DNA of 64,000 bases, taken from contig JABJHA010000010.1 in assembly GCA_018662005.1 (NCBI GenBank), positions 1 through 64,000 of the forward strand. Reading direction: 5' to 3'. Position 1 is the first letter of the stretch. Each line of letters begins with the position of its first letter. This DNA is from Rhodospirillaceae bacterium (lineage in GTDB: Bacteria > Pseudomonadota > Alphaproteobacteria > Rhodospirillales > JABHCV01). The notes below the pieces were generated by a model. That model worked only from the letters and a program-made list of their open reading frames with translations, ran no database searches and had not been told where the DNA came from. Of this stretch, positions 27,069 to 34,828 are shown in pieces. The position numbers and the translations under genes are program-made.

Positions 27069-28388
27069 ATGAGATTTACCAAACTGATCCTGGCCGCTGT
27101 TGGCCTGGCTGTTGGCGTTAGCGGCTTTGCCGTTAGTGAAGCCAAAGCAGCCGAACAATTCATTCCGAGCCTGGTCTATCGGACCGGCCCGTACGCTCCT
27201 AATGGCACTCCGTTCGCTGATGGCGCTATGGATTACTACAAAATGCTTAACGCCCGTGACGGCGGCATCAACGGCGTCAAACTGGTCGTTGAAGAATGCG
27301 ATACCGGTTACAACACCGACCGTGGCGTCGAATGTTACGAACGCCTAAAAGGCAAAGGCGAAACCGGCGCGGCGGCCTTTAGTCCGCTTTCCACCGGCAT
27401 CACCTACGCCATTATCGAGCGTGCCGCGAAAGATAAAATTCCGGTCTTCTCCATGGGTTATGGGCGTACCGATGCTTCTGACGGCCGGGTCTTCCCTTAT
27501 GTCTTCACCGCACCCTCCACGTATTGGAGCCAGGCTTCGGCTCTGGTTCGCTATGTTGGCGGTGAGGAAGGCGGCATGGCCAACTTGAAAGGCAAGAAAA
27601 TCGCTCTTGTTTATCATGACTCGGCTTACGGCAAAGAACCGATTGCGACGCTTGAAGCTTTGGCCGAAAAGTATGGTTACACGTTCCACAAGTTCCCTGT
27701 TACCCATCCGGGCCTGGAACAGAAAGCCACCTGGCTGAGCATCGGTCGCAAGCTGCGTCCTGACTGGGTCTTCATGTGGGGCTGGGGTGTTATGAACCAG
27801 ACCGCCATCAAGGAAGCTGCGGCTGTTGGCTTCCCCATGAACAAGTTCATCGGTGGCTGGTGGTCCGGTGCCGAACCTGATACCCGCCCGGCCGGTAAAG
27901 CCGCGATCGGTTACAAATCGGCTGCTTTCCATTCACCCGGTTCCAACTTCATTGTTCACCAGGACATCTTCAAACATGTCTATGGCAACGGCAATGGAAC
28001 GACGACGGATGAACTGGTCGGTGAAGTTCTTTATAACCGTGGCCTGATCAATTCGGTCTTCGTTTCCGAAGCGATCCGTACCGCCATGAGCAAATATGGC
28101 AACAAGGCGATGACGGGTGAACAAATCCGCTGGGGCTTTGAAAACCTCAACCTGACCAATGCCAAACTGTCCAAGCTTGGCCTTAGCCGCTTCATGAAAC
28201 CGATCAAGATTACCTGCCTGAACCACGAAGGCGGCACGCCGCTTCGTATCCAGGAATGGAAAGGTCAGCAGTGGGAATTCGTATCCGACTGGATCGAGCC
28301 CATGAATGACATTGTCCGCCCGATGATCGAAGCATCAGCGGCCAAATACGCTGCAGAAAAAGGCATTACGCCTCGTACCTGCAACTAA
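27069..28388 (+). CDS. ABC transporter substrate-binding protein (Peripla_BP_6 type)
   Basis: This 439-residue periplasmic binding protein has a signal peptide at residues 1-28 ending AKA. The mature part begins AEQFIPSLVYRTGPYAPNG, with the two-lobe fold of leucine-binding-protein relatives (GYNTDRGVECYERLKGKGETGAAAFSPLSTG, and GLEQKATWLSIGRKLRPDWVFMWGWG in the second half). It would capture the substrate for the neighbouring permeases. AGGGAGG precedes the ATG by 7 bases, suggesting strong translation. It is longer than the ~370-residue leucine-type proteins. The ligand is unknown but probably an organic acid. Confidence 0.92.
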   Translation: MRFTKLILAAVGLAVGVSGFAVSEAKAAEQFIPSLVYRTGPYAPNGTPFADGAMDYYKMLNARDGGINGVKLVVEECDTGYNTDRGVECYERLKGKGETGAAAFSPLSTGITYAIIERAAKDKIPVFSMGYGRTDASDGRVFPYVFTAPSTYWSQASALVRYVGGEEGGMANLKGKKIALVYHDSAYGKEPIATLEALAEKYGYTFHKFPVTHPGLEQKATWLSIGRKLRPDWVFMWGWGVMNQTAIKEAAAVGFPMNKFIGGWWSGAEPDTRPAGKAAIGYKSAAFHSPGSNFIVHQDIFKHVYGNGNGTTTDELVGEVLYNRGLINSVFVSEAIRTAMSKYGNKAMTGEQIRWGFENLNLTNAKLSKLGLSRFMKPIKITCLNHEGGTPLRIQEWKGQQWEFVSDWIEPMNDIVRPMIEASAAKYAAEKGITPRTCN

Positions 28389-28400
28389 ACCAGGATCAGG

Positions 28401-28436
28401 ATTGGCCGAACCCGCCTGATACAGGGTTCGGCCAAT
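28401..28436 (+). promoter_or_regulatory. Intercistronic hairpin after the binding-protein gene
   Basis: ATTGGCCGAACCC (28401-28413) pairs perfectly with GGGTTCGGCCAAT (28424-28436) around a 10-nt loop. No T-run follows, so it is more likely an mRNA-stabilising or attenuating hairpin that keeps binding-protein expression above that of the downstream ATPase than a full terminator. Confidence 0.75.
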
Positions 28437-28479
28437 TCGTTCTGTCTGCCCAAAGAAATTTAGCAACGGTTAGTTTACG

Positions 28480-29295
28480 ATGACTGAAAACGGAAGCCCG
28501 CTTCTGATTGTTAACAATATCGAGGTCATTTACGATCATGTGATCCTGGTGTTGAAAGGGGTTTCCCTTGAAGTTCCCGAAGGTGGCGTGGTTGCCCTTC
28601 TGGGCGCCAACGGGGCCGGAAAATCGACGACCTTGAAGGCAATTTCCAACCTGCTTGGGGCTGAGCGTGGGGATGTTACCAAAGGCAATATTGAATACCG
28701 GGGCGAGCGTATCGATAAATTGACGCCGTCCGACCTTGTTAAAAAAGGCGTCGTCCAGGTGATGGAAGGACGCCATTGTTTCGAGCATCTGACGGTCGAG
28801 GAAAACCTGTTGACCGGTGCTTATACCCGCACCGACGGGACCAGCGCCATCAACCAGTCGCTGGAAAAGGTCTACCATTATTTTCCGCGCCTGAAAGAGC
28901 GCCGCACCTCCCAGTCCGGCTATACATCGGGTGGTGAGCAGCAGATGACGGCAGTTGGCCGCGCTCTTATGGCCAACCCGAAAATGATTTTACTTGATGA
29001 GCCGTCCATGGGACTGGCCCCGCAACTGGTCGAGGAAATTTTTGAAATTGTCGACGCCTTGAACAAAAAAGAAGGCGTCAGCTTCCTGCTTGCCGAACAA
29101 AATACCATGGTCGCCCTGAAACATGCCGATTACGGCTACATTCTGGAAAACGGTCGCGTTGTCATGGATGGCGACGCCAAGTCGCTTGCCGAAAACGAAG
29201 ACGTTAAGGAATTTTACCTGGGCCTGAGTTCTGGCGGTCGCAAAAGCTTCCGTGATGTCAAACATTACCGCAGGCGTAAACGCTGGCTGGCTTAA
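28480..29295 (+). CDS. livF: Branched-chain-type ABC transporter ATPase (LivF-like)
   Basis: This 271-residue second ATPase subunit has Walker A GANGAGKST at ~44-52, signature YTSGGEQQM, Walker B MILLDEPSMGLAPQLVEEIF and the switch in LLAEQN. An extra loop after Walker A (NLLGAERGDVTKGNIEY) and a basic C-terminal tail (KSFRDVKHYRRRKRW) distinguish it from the E. coli protein and are common in operons linked to acyl-CoA ligases. The next gene starts five bases after its stop. Confidence 0.92.
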   Translation: MTENGSPLLIVNNIEVIYDHVILVLKGVSLEVPEGGVVALLGANGAGKSTTLKAISNLLGAERGDVTKGNIEYRGERIDKLTPSDLVKKGVVQVMEGRHCFEHLTVEENLLTGAYTRTDGTSAINQSLEKVYHYFPRLKERRTSQSGYTSGGEQQMTAVGRALMANPKMILLDEPSMGLAPQLVEEIFEIVDALNKKEGVSFLLAEQNTMVALKHADYGYILENGRVVMDGDAKSLAENEDVKEFYLGLSSGGRKSFRDVKHYRRRKRWLA

Positions 29296-29300
29296 ATAAG

Positions 29301-30536
29301 ATGAGCACATTTTACGACGATCTTGAAACCCGCTCTGGCGATCAACGCATGAGCGCCCAGATGACGGCGCTGGCAGATCAGGTTGCCTTCGCCAGGGAAA
29401 ATGCACCCTATTTCTCCGCTCTTTTTGCTGACGTTGACGCCGCGACTGTCAATACGGCACAGGCCCTTGCCGGTTTACCTGTTACCCGCAAGTCTGACCT
29501 TATTGAAGGGCAGAAAAAAGACCATCCGTTTGGCGGGCTTGCTGCCATGGCAAGCGGTGGTCTGGCCCGTATTTTCCAGTCGCCGGGACCGATCTATGAA
29601 CCCGAAGGCAGGACGGATGACTTCTTCCGCCTTGCGCGGGCTCTTTATGCAGCCGGTTTTCGCAAAGGCGATCTGGTCCATAACACCTTCGCCTATCATC
29701 TGACGCCGGGTGGCTTCATGATGGATTCCGGGGCCCGCGCTTTGGGCTGTGCCGTCATCCCTGCCGGTATCGGCAATACAGAGCAGCAGCTTGATGTCAT
29801 TGCCGATCTGAAACCCGCCGCCTATACGGGTACCCCGTCGTTTCTTAAAATTCTTTTGGAAAAAGCCGAGGAAGCAGGCAAAGACGCCTCAAGCTTTAAG
29901 CGCGCCATGGTCAGCGGCGAATATTTTCCGCCACCCTTGCGCGATCAATGGGCCGCACGCGGCTTGCTTGCCTATCAGTGCTACGCAACGGCCGATCTTG
30001 GCCTGATAGCTTACGAGTCTGACGCCGCCGAAGGGATGATCGTCGATGAAGGCGTGATCGTTGAAATTGTCCGTCCCGGCACCGGCGATCCGCTTCCCGA
30101 AGGTGAAGTCGGCGAAGTTGTCGTCACCCTGTTCTCAAAGGAGTATCCGTTGGTTCGCTTCGCGACAGGCGATCTGTCGGCGGTGATGTCTGGCCCAAGC
30201 CCGTGCGGACGCACCAACATGCGGCTAAAAGGCTGGATGGGCCGGGCCGATCAGACGACCAAAATCAAGGGCATGTTTGTGCATCCCGAGCAGGTTGCTC
30301 AAATCGTTGGCCGCCACAAGGAAATTGAACGGGCCCGGCTGGTTGTCGAGACCGTCAATGATAAAGACGCCATGACGTTGACCTGCGAAACAGGCGAACA
30401 AGGTGAAGCCCTTGAGGCCGCCATCAATGAGACCCTGCAAAGCGTCTGCAAACTTAAAGGTACCGTCAGTTTCGCCGCCCCAGGCTCGCTTCCAAATGAC
30501 GGCCTGGTGATTGAGGACAAGCGCTCTTACGACTGA
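29301..30536 (+). CDS. PaaK-like AMP-binding protein with atypical A3 loop
   Basis: This 411-residue relative of phenylacetate-CoA ligase has the C-terminal motifs VRFATGDLS (A7), GWMGRADQTTKIKGMFVHPEQV (A8) and a PaaK-type small domain. The region where PaaK has the phosphate-binding SSGTTGxP loop instead reads MASGGLARIFQSPGPIYEPEG, so the loop is missing or replaced. Adenylation may still occur by a modified loop, or the protein may be non-catalytic. It ends the ligase/importer operon, which suggests that imported acids are converted to CoA esters. Assignment to the family is firm; activity is not. Confidence 0.82.
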   Translation: MSTFYDDLETRSGDQRMSAQMTALADQVAFARENAPYFSALFADVDAATVNTAQALAGLPVTRKSDLIEGQKKDHPFGGLAAMASGGLARIFQSPGPIYEPEGRTDDFFRLARALYAAGFRKGDLVHNTFAYHLTPGGFMMDSGARALGCAVIPAGIGNTEQQLDVIADLKPAAYTGTPSFLKILLEKAEEAGKDASSFKRAMVSGEYFPPPLRDQWAARGLLAYQCYATADLGLIAYESDAAEGMIVDEGVIVEIVRPGTGDPLPEGEVGEVVVTLFSKEYPLVRFATGDLSAVMSGPSPCGRTNMRLKGWMGRADQTTKIKGMFVHPEQVAQIVGRHKEIERARLVVETVNDKDAMTLTCETGEQGEALEAAINETLQSVCKLKGTVSFAAPGSLPNDGLVIEDKRSYD

Positions 30537-30722
30537 TTTCCTGTCATCGTCACGGCGGACGTGATCCGCAACCCGTGTCAATCCATCAGGATTGTAACAG
30601 GCTTGTGAAATGAAATTCTTGAAAAAACGGGTATTAATTGGTGAATGTCATTTCGCCAACTGAACACCTGTTTTATTTTAGCCTGCGCACGATAAATTGA
30701 CTGAGCAAGGAGTTTTAAGAAT

Positions 30723-31952
30723 ATGGCCGCAGCAACGCAACGTCTGGTATTTCCTGGTAGCGACGGTGATCTTTCGGCAAGGCTGGATATGCCCCCGGGC
30801 CAGGCCAAGGCATATGCTTTGTTTGCGCATTGTTTTACGTGTACGAAAGATATTTATGCCGCGAACCGTATTTCCGAGCGCCTGACCCTCGAAGGCATTG
30901 CCGTGCTAAGGTTCGACTTTACCGGCCTTGGAGCCAGTGAAGGTGAATTTGCCAACAGCAATTTTTCCTCCAATATCAGTGATCTTGTTTGCGCAGCCGA
31001 TTACATGCGTGACCACTTCATGGCCCCTTCAATCCTGATTGGTCATTCCCTGGGCGGAGCCGCGGTTCTGGCAGCCACAAGCCTTATTCCTGAAACAAAA
31101 GCCGTTGCGACAATTGGCGCACCAGCTGATCCAGCACATGTCGTTCATAACTTTCAGGCCGCCATTGGAGAAATTGAAGCTAACGGCGAGGCCGAGGTTT
31201 TGCTGGCCGGTCGGCCATTTCGCATTAAAAAACAATTCATTGAAGATATTCAGCAACAAAACATGGAAGCCGCCGTCAACTCCCTAAACGCCGCCTTGCT
31301 GATTTTCCATGCGCCCATGGATCAAACCGTCGGCATAGAAAACGCCGCCCAGATTTTTCAATCGGCAAAACACCCCAAGAGCTTTGTTTCTCTCGATGAC
31401 GCAGATCATTTGATATCGAGACGAGAAGACGCGGTCTATGTTGCAGACGTTATATCTGCCTGGGCCGAACGTTACATAGGAAACGCCGGGCTGGCGGCAA
31501 ACCCGGCCCCCGTTGCCAGGCCCGGGACCGTTGTTGTCGCTGAAACGGGAACAGGAAAGTTCACAAACGTCATTGTTACCGGGTCCGGGCATATCCTCAA
31601 TACAGATGAGCCACAATCTGTAGGGGGGGATGATTCCGGTCCCACACCTTATGATCTCCTGTTATCCGCACTTGGTGCTTGCAAGTCGATGACCATGCGT
31701 ATGTACGCCGAGCGTAAAGGTTATAAGTTAGGTCGTGCAGAGGTTCGCTTAAGCCACAGTAAAATTCACTCTGACGATTGCGAGGCTTGTGAAACAGAAA
31801 ACGGCAAAATCGACCGGATACAAACCGAAATTTCCATAACCGGTGATCTGAGTCAGGAAGAACGCCAAAGCATCTTTGAAATTGCAGAGCGTTGTCCTGT
31901 CCACAGAACGATCACAGGGGAGATCCTTATTGAGGCAAGCCTGAACGAATAG
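30723..31952 (+). CDS. Bifunctional alpha/beta hydrolase - OsmC fusion
   Basis: This 409-residue fusion has an alpha/beta hydrolase at residues ~1-255, with nucleophile GHSLGGAA (Ser ~107), an acid in FHAPMDQTVG and catalytic His in DDADHLIS. An OsmC domain follows at ~270-405, with cysteines in LGACKSMTM and AERCPVHRT. Such fusions are widespread in proteobacteria. A detoxifying role toward acyl or fatty acid hydroperoxides is plausible but unproven. It stands alone; a 186-bp leader with no gene separates it from the importer operon. An AAGGAG lies 10-15 bases before the ATG. Confidence 0.9.
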   Translation: MAAATQRLVFPGSDGDLSARLDMPPGQAKAYALFAHCFTCTKDIYAANRISERLTLEGIAVLRFDFTGLGASEGEFANSNFSSNISDLVCAADYMRDHFMAPSILIGHSLGGAAVLAATSLIPETKAVATIGAPADPAHVVHNFQAAIGEIEANGEAEVLLAGRPFRIKKQFIEDIQQQNMEAAVNSLNAALLIFHAPMDQTVGIENAAQIFQSAKHPKSFVSLDDADHLISRREDAVYVADVISAWAERYIGNAGLAANPAPVARPGTVVVAETGTGKFTNVIVTGSGHILNTDEPQSVGGDDSGPTPYDLLLSALGACKSMTMRMYAERKGYKLGRAEVRLSHSKIHSDDCEACETENGKIDRIQTEISITGDLSQEERQSIFEIAERCPVHRTITGEILIEASLNE

Positions 31953-31983
31953 GCCTCTCAAGGCAGATGCCCCGGCTTTCGGA

Positions 31984-32502
31984 TCAGCAGATTTTTGCAT
32001 AATCCCGGTTGGCATAGAGAAGAGGCGGGTGCGGCTCTCCCATGAAGATGTCTTCGACTTCACCGAAGACAACGAAATGTGAGTTTATGAGAAGACATTG
32101 GCTAACACGGCAATCAAATGCAGCGAGTGATTTGTGGAGCCGTGGCGAACCGGTTTCCATCGGCGTCCAGGTGCCGGGTGAAAATCGCTCTTCATCTCCC
32201 CGGCCTGCGAACACGTTTGAAAGTTCGTGCTGGTCTTCGCCCAGAACATTGACACAAAACGCACCATTTTCACGGATAGCTTCCGTCGCCCGGCTTAAGT
32301 GATGAAGACAAACAAGCAGGACAGGGGGACTGGCGTCTGCCGAAACCGAAGACATGGCCGTCACCGTAACCCCGCCGCGTCCGGCGGGGCCGTCGGTGGT
32401 GACGACATTGACGCTTGAGGCGATACAACTCATCGCATCAAGATAAGTTTGACGAAGCGAAAGAACAGTTTCTTGAGGCTTCACTTTGTGGATGTGGTTC
32501 AT
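31984..32502 (-). CDS. Flavin reductase family protein (HpaC-like)
   Basis: This 172-residue FMN-binding split-barrel protein has VNVVTTDGPAGRGGVTVTAMSSVSADASPPVLLVCL as the FMN-binding core and FCVNVLGEDQ as the second motif. Such proteins reduce free flavin with NAD(P)H for a partner monooxygenase. The start at 32502 (MNHIHKV) has GAGGA 7 bases upstream. The start overlaps the dehydrogenase-fold gene only in untranslated bases if this start is right. It pairs with the upstream gene as a two-component monooxygenase. Confidence 0.87.
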   Translation of the reverse strand: MNHIHKVKPQETVLSLRQTYLDAMSCIASSVNVVTTDGPAGRGGVTVTAMSSVSADASPPVLLVCLHHLSRATEAIRENGAFCVNVLGEDQHELSNVFAGRGDEERFSPGTWTPMETGSPRLHKSLAAFDCRVSQCLLINSHFVVFGEVEDIFMGEPHPPLLYANRDYAKIC

Positions 32503-32512
32503 GACGTCTTCC

Positions 32513-33673
32513 TCAACCATTTTCAGGTTCTGTCATTTCATTGGCGGCAATGGGCGGCAAGCCCATGGCCATGCGTCCGCTAAACAGCAGTTGCCGTTTT
32601 TCCTGCATGGGATGGAAGGTTGCCGCATAACTGTCACGAACCAGCCGTTCTATCACTTGTCCGCGCATGTAACCCGGGCCACCGGATGCTTCCAGTGCTT
32701 TGGTTGTTGTCTCAATGACGGCTTTAACAACAATCGTCTTGCGTTTAACGATTTCGTTGGTCAGTTCTTCGCTGGCATCAAAATTCAGATCGTCGGCGAT
32801 ATCGATCATGCTTTGATGGGCGATCTGGGCCGTCGTTAATGCATTTTCCATTTCACCCAACAGGTAGGGTCTTGCGGCGTCGTTGATTTTGCCCTTGGCG
32901 TTTTCGCGGGCGTTCTCTGCTGCTTTTTCAGCAATCCCGACATATCCCGATACGATGAGGGGCAGGGCGACAACAAGGACTGTGTTCCAGACCGGGTGAA
33001 ATTTCTCGGCCGGGCGCTTCAGGCCGATGGCATCATCGGGGACAAAAACATCCTCAAGTACAACACAATGCGATCCGGTCGCCCGCATGCCCATGGCTTG
33101 CCAGTTTTCTTCAATACTGACGCCTTCAGCTTTCATAGGAACAGGGAAATGCATGACGATCCTGCCGTCACCCGGATCGTCGTACGGGGCGGATGTCACC
33201 AGCACGTTTCCTGCCATACAGCCGCTGGCGAAGTATTTTCGCGCCGAAACCAGATATCCGCCTTCGGTTTTCGTCATTTCGCCGTTCGATCCAAGCCAAT
33301 CCGTTGCTCCCGTACTGACCAGGACAAGCTCGTTGGATGCGACCTTTTCCAGTAACGCCGCACCGGGATTTCCGCGCATATGGTTCCACACGGCGGCGCT
33401 GATGATGTGCTGATGCATTGAAAACGTCAGGGCCGTCGATGGACAATGCCGGCCAATTTTCCTGATGGTGTGGCACATCTCCGAATGGCTTACACCGCCA
33501 CCACCCAGTTCCCGGGGAACCAGGGCCGAAAACATTTTGTTGGCTTTCAACTCGTCGAAGTTTTCCTGCACGAACAGGTCGTTCTGGTCATTTTCCGTGA
33601 CCCGGGAAGCGAAACCAGGGCCTAGCTGATCAATAATATCTGTGGTGTTCATTTTTCCTGCATAGGCGTCCAT
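32513..33673 (-). CDS. Acyl-CoA dehydrogenase-fold flavoprotein, probable monooxygenase component
   Basis: This 386-residue protein starts at ATG 33673 behind AGGAGGGCGAC. It has the acyl-CoA dehydrogenase fold, with N-terminal helices, a beta domain (VSTGATDWLGSNGEMTKTEGGYLVSARKYFASG) and C-terminal helices. The catalytic Glu loop (YEGT type) of true dehydrogenases is absent; the matching stretch reads RDSYAATFHPMQEKR. That fits flavin-dependent group D monooxygenases such as DszC or HsaA, which use reduced flavin from a reductase, here encoded just downstream. The substrate is unknown. It is divergent from an HxlR regulator. Confidence 0.82.
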   Translation of the reverse strand: MDAYAGKMNTTDIIDQLGPGFASRVTENDQNDLFVQENFDELKANKMFSALVPRELGGGGVSHSEMCHTIRKIGRHCPSTALTFSMHQHIISAAVWNHMRGNPGAALLEKVASNELVLVSTGATDWLGSNGEMTKTEGGYLVSARKYFASGCMAGNVLVTSAPYDDPGDGRIVMHFPVPMKAEGVSIEENWQAMGMRATGSHCVVLEDVFVPDDAIGLKRPAEKFHPVWNTVLVVALPLIVSGYVGIAEKAAENARENAKGKINDAARPYLLGEMENALTTAQIAHQSMIDIADDLNFDASEELTNEIVKRKTIVVKAVIETTTKALEASGGPGYMRGQVIERLVRDSYAATFHPMQEKRQLLFSGRMAMGLPPIAANEMTEPENG

Positions 33674-33730
33674 GTCGCCCTCCTTCTGTTTGATGAGAGT
33701 GCAATAGACGCCGACGGGTAATTTTTTTAT

Positions 33731-33747
33731 AGTACTAAATCTGTACT
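33731..33747. promoter_or_regulatory. Inverted repeat, candidate HxlR operator
   Basis: AGTAC (33731-33735) and GTACT (33743-33747) form an inverted repeat with a 7-bp spacer. It lies in the 107-bp gap between the divergent monooxygenase and hxlR-type genes. HxlR regulators commonly bind such short GTAC-containing repeats. An A/T-rich stretch overlaps it, so it could cover a promoter. Confidence 0.5.
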
Positions 33748-33780
33748 TGAATTTGATGCCACCTGAATTAGGCTGGAAAC

Positions 33781-34482
33781 ATGAAAGATAAAAATGGATA
33801 TGGGCAGTTTTGCCCGGTCGCCAAAGCCGCCGAAGTGCTGGCGGTTAAGTGGACCCCGGTTATTATTCGTGAACTGATGTGCGGCAGTTATCGATTCAGC
33901 GATATAAAAAAAGGCGTGCCGCTTATGTCACCAAGCCTGTTATCAGCGCGCTTGCAAGATCTGGAGTGGGCCGGGATTCTTCGGCGCAACCCCGCACGAA
34001 AAGGCAAAGGGTTTGAATATTATTTGACTGAAGCGGGGGAAGCCCTGCGTCCGATCATTGAAATGCAGGGCGAGTGGGCGCAAAAATGGCTCGAGCAGGA
34101 TTTGCAGGACAAGGACCTGGACCCGTCACTTTTGATGTGGGATATGCATCGAAATATTGATTTTGATTTCATTCCGCAAGACCGGCGTTTTGTTGTTCAG
34201 TTTGAATTTACGGGCGTGCCCGTAAAGCAACGTCGCTGGTGGCTGTTAATGGAAAATCAGACTGTTGATGTATGTCTAAAGGATCCTGGCTATGAAATTG
34301 ATGTTTTTGTTTCGTCGTCAATTCGCACAATGGCCGAAATATGGATGGGCATGTTGAAAATAAAGGACGCTTTAAGAGCGGGAGATTTGACCCTTGATGG
34401 CGCTCGTGATGTTTGTGAGACGTTCCCAAAAGCGCTCAAACTTAGTCATTTTGCGCCAACTGCCGTCTTAAGCCGTCCTTGA
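33781..34482 (+). CDS. HxlR-type regulator with C-terminal SCP2-like domain
   Basis: This 233-residue DNA-binding protein has an HxlR winged helix at residues ~10-105 (CPVAKAAEVLAVKWTPVIIRELMCG ... RFSDIKKGVPLMSPSLLSARLQDLEWAGIL). Cys11 in the FCPVA motif may be redox-active. Most HxlR proteins end near residue 120. Here a further ~115 residues (FIPQDRRFVVQFEFTGVPVKQRRWWLL ... SIRTMAEIWMGMLKIKDAL) resemble a sterol-carrier (SCP2-like) ligand domain. It probably senses a hydrophobic compound and regulates the divergent flavin monooxygenase pair. Confidence 0.85.
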   Translation: MKDKNGYGQFCPVAKAAEVLAVKWTPVIIRELMCGSYRFSDIKKGVPLMSPSLLSARLQDLEWAGILRRNPARKGKGFEYYLTEAGEALRPIIEMQGEWAQKWLEQDLQDKDLDPSLLMWDMHRNIDFDFIPQDRRFVVQFEFTGVPVKQRRWWLLMENQTVDVCLKDPGYEIDVFVSSSIRTMAEIWMGMLKIKDALRAGDLTLDGARDVCETFPKALKLSHFAPTAVLSRP

Positions 34483-34540
34483 TTTCTTCGGGCAACTGGT
34501 TCCAGTGAATATCCATCAGCGCTTCAACGGATTTCGACAT
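34442..34540 (-). CDS. Possible small protein, 32 residues
   Basis: A short frame starts at ATG 34540-34538 and stops at TAA 34444-34442, giving an acidic/basic amphipathic peptide beginning MSKSVEALMDIHWNQLPEE. AGAGGG lies about 11 bases before the ATG. It overlaps the last 41 bases of the regulator gene on the other strand. No family was recognised. The plausible start context and balanced composition argue for a real gene; size and antisense overlap argue against. Confidence 0.35.
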   Translation of the reverse strand: MSKSVEALMDIHWNQLPEEIKDGLRRQLAQND

Positions 34541-34599
34541 CTGGCTGTTACCCTCTGGTTACACAAAATCACAGTTTCGCCTTATTTCGGGTTAAATGG

Positions 34600-34760
34600 G
34601 TCATAAAGTCGCCACACTCCCCCCTTTAAATACTCCCTATGCCGCATCCCATGCTGCATATCCAGAGACCCCCCTCTCTGGTCCCTCAAAAAGGCGTTTA
34701 TAGCCTCAACTTGTCGGCCGAACTCAGCTCCCCTGTGGTTCGGTCGACTTTTTCTTTTTC
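34600..34760 (+). ncRNA. Candidate small RNA with C-rich loops
   Basis: The 288-bp gap between the regulator and ccmA (34541-34828) has no good gene but folds into three consecutive hairpins on the plus strand. Hairpin 1 is TATGC/GCATA plus GCAT/ATGC at 34638-34660 with loop CCC. Hairpin 2 is CCAGAGA/TCTCTGG at 34662-34681 with loop CCCCCC. Hairpin 3 is an 11-bp stem at 34713-34748 with CTCCCC in its loop. A single-stranded TCCCCCC tract precedes them near 34619-34624. C-rich loops facing GGAGG-like targets are typical of many trans-acting small RNAs in alphaproteobacteria. It could also be a long 3' end of the regulator transcript. The 5' end and promoter are not evident. Confidence 0.45.
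34713..34759 (+). terminator. Rho-independent terminator upstream of ccmA
   Basis: GTCG-G-CCGAAC (34713-34723) pairs with GTTCGG-T-CGAC (34738-34748) including one G-T pair, and is followed by TTTTTCTTTTT (34749-34759). It ends a plus-strand transcript before ccmA, so ccmA needs its own promoter or read-through. Confidence 0.8.
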
Positions 34761-34828
34761 AGCAGGGGCTTAAATAGGATACCTTTTGCGCTCCTCAACC
34801 TCTCTGTCCACTTTGTCATAAGAATTTC

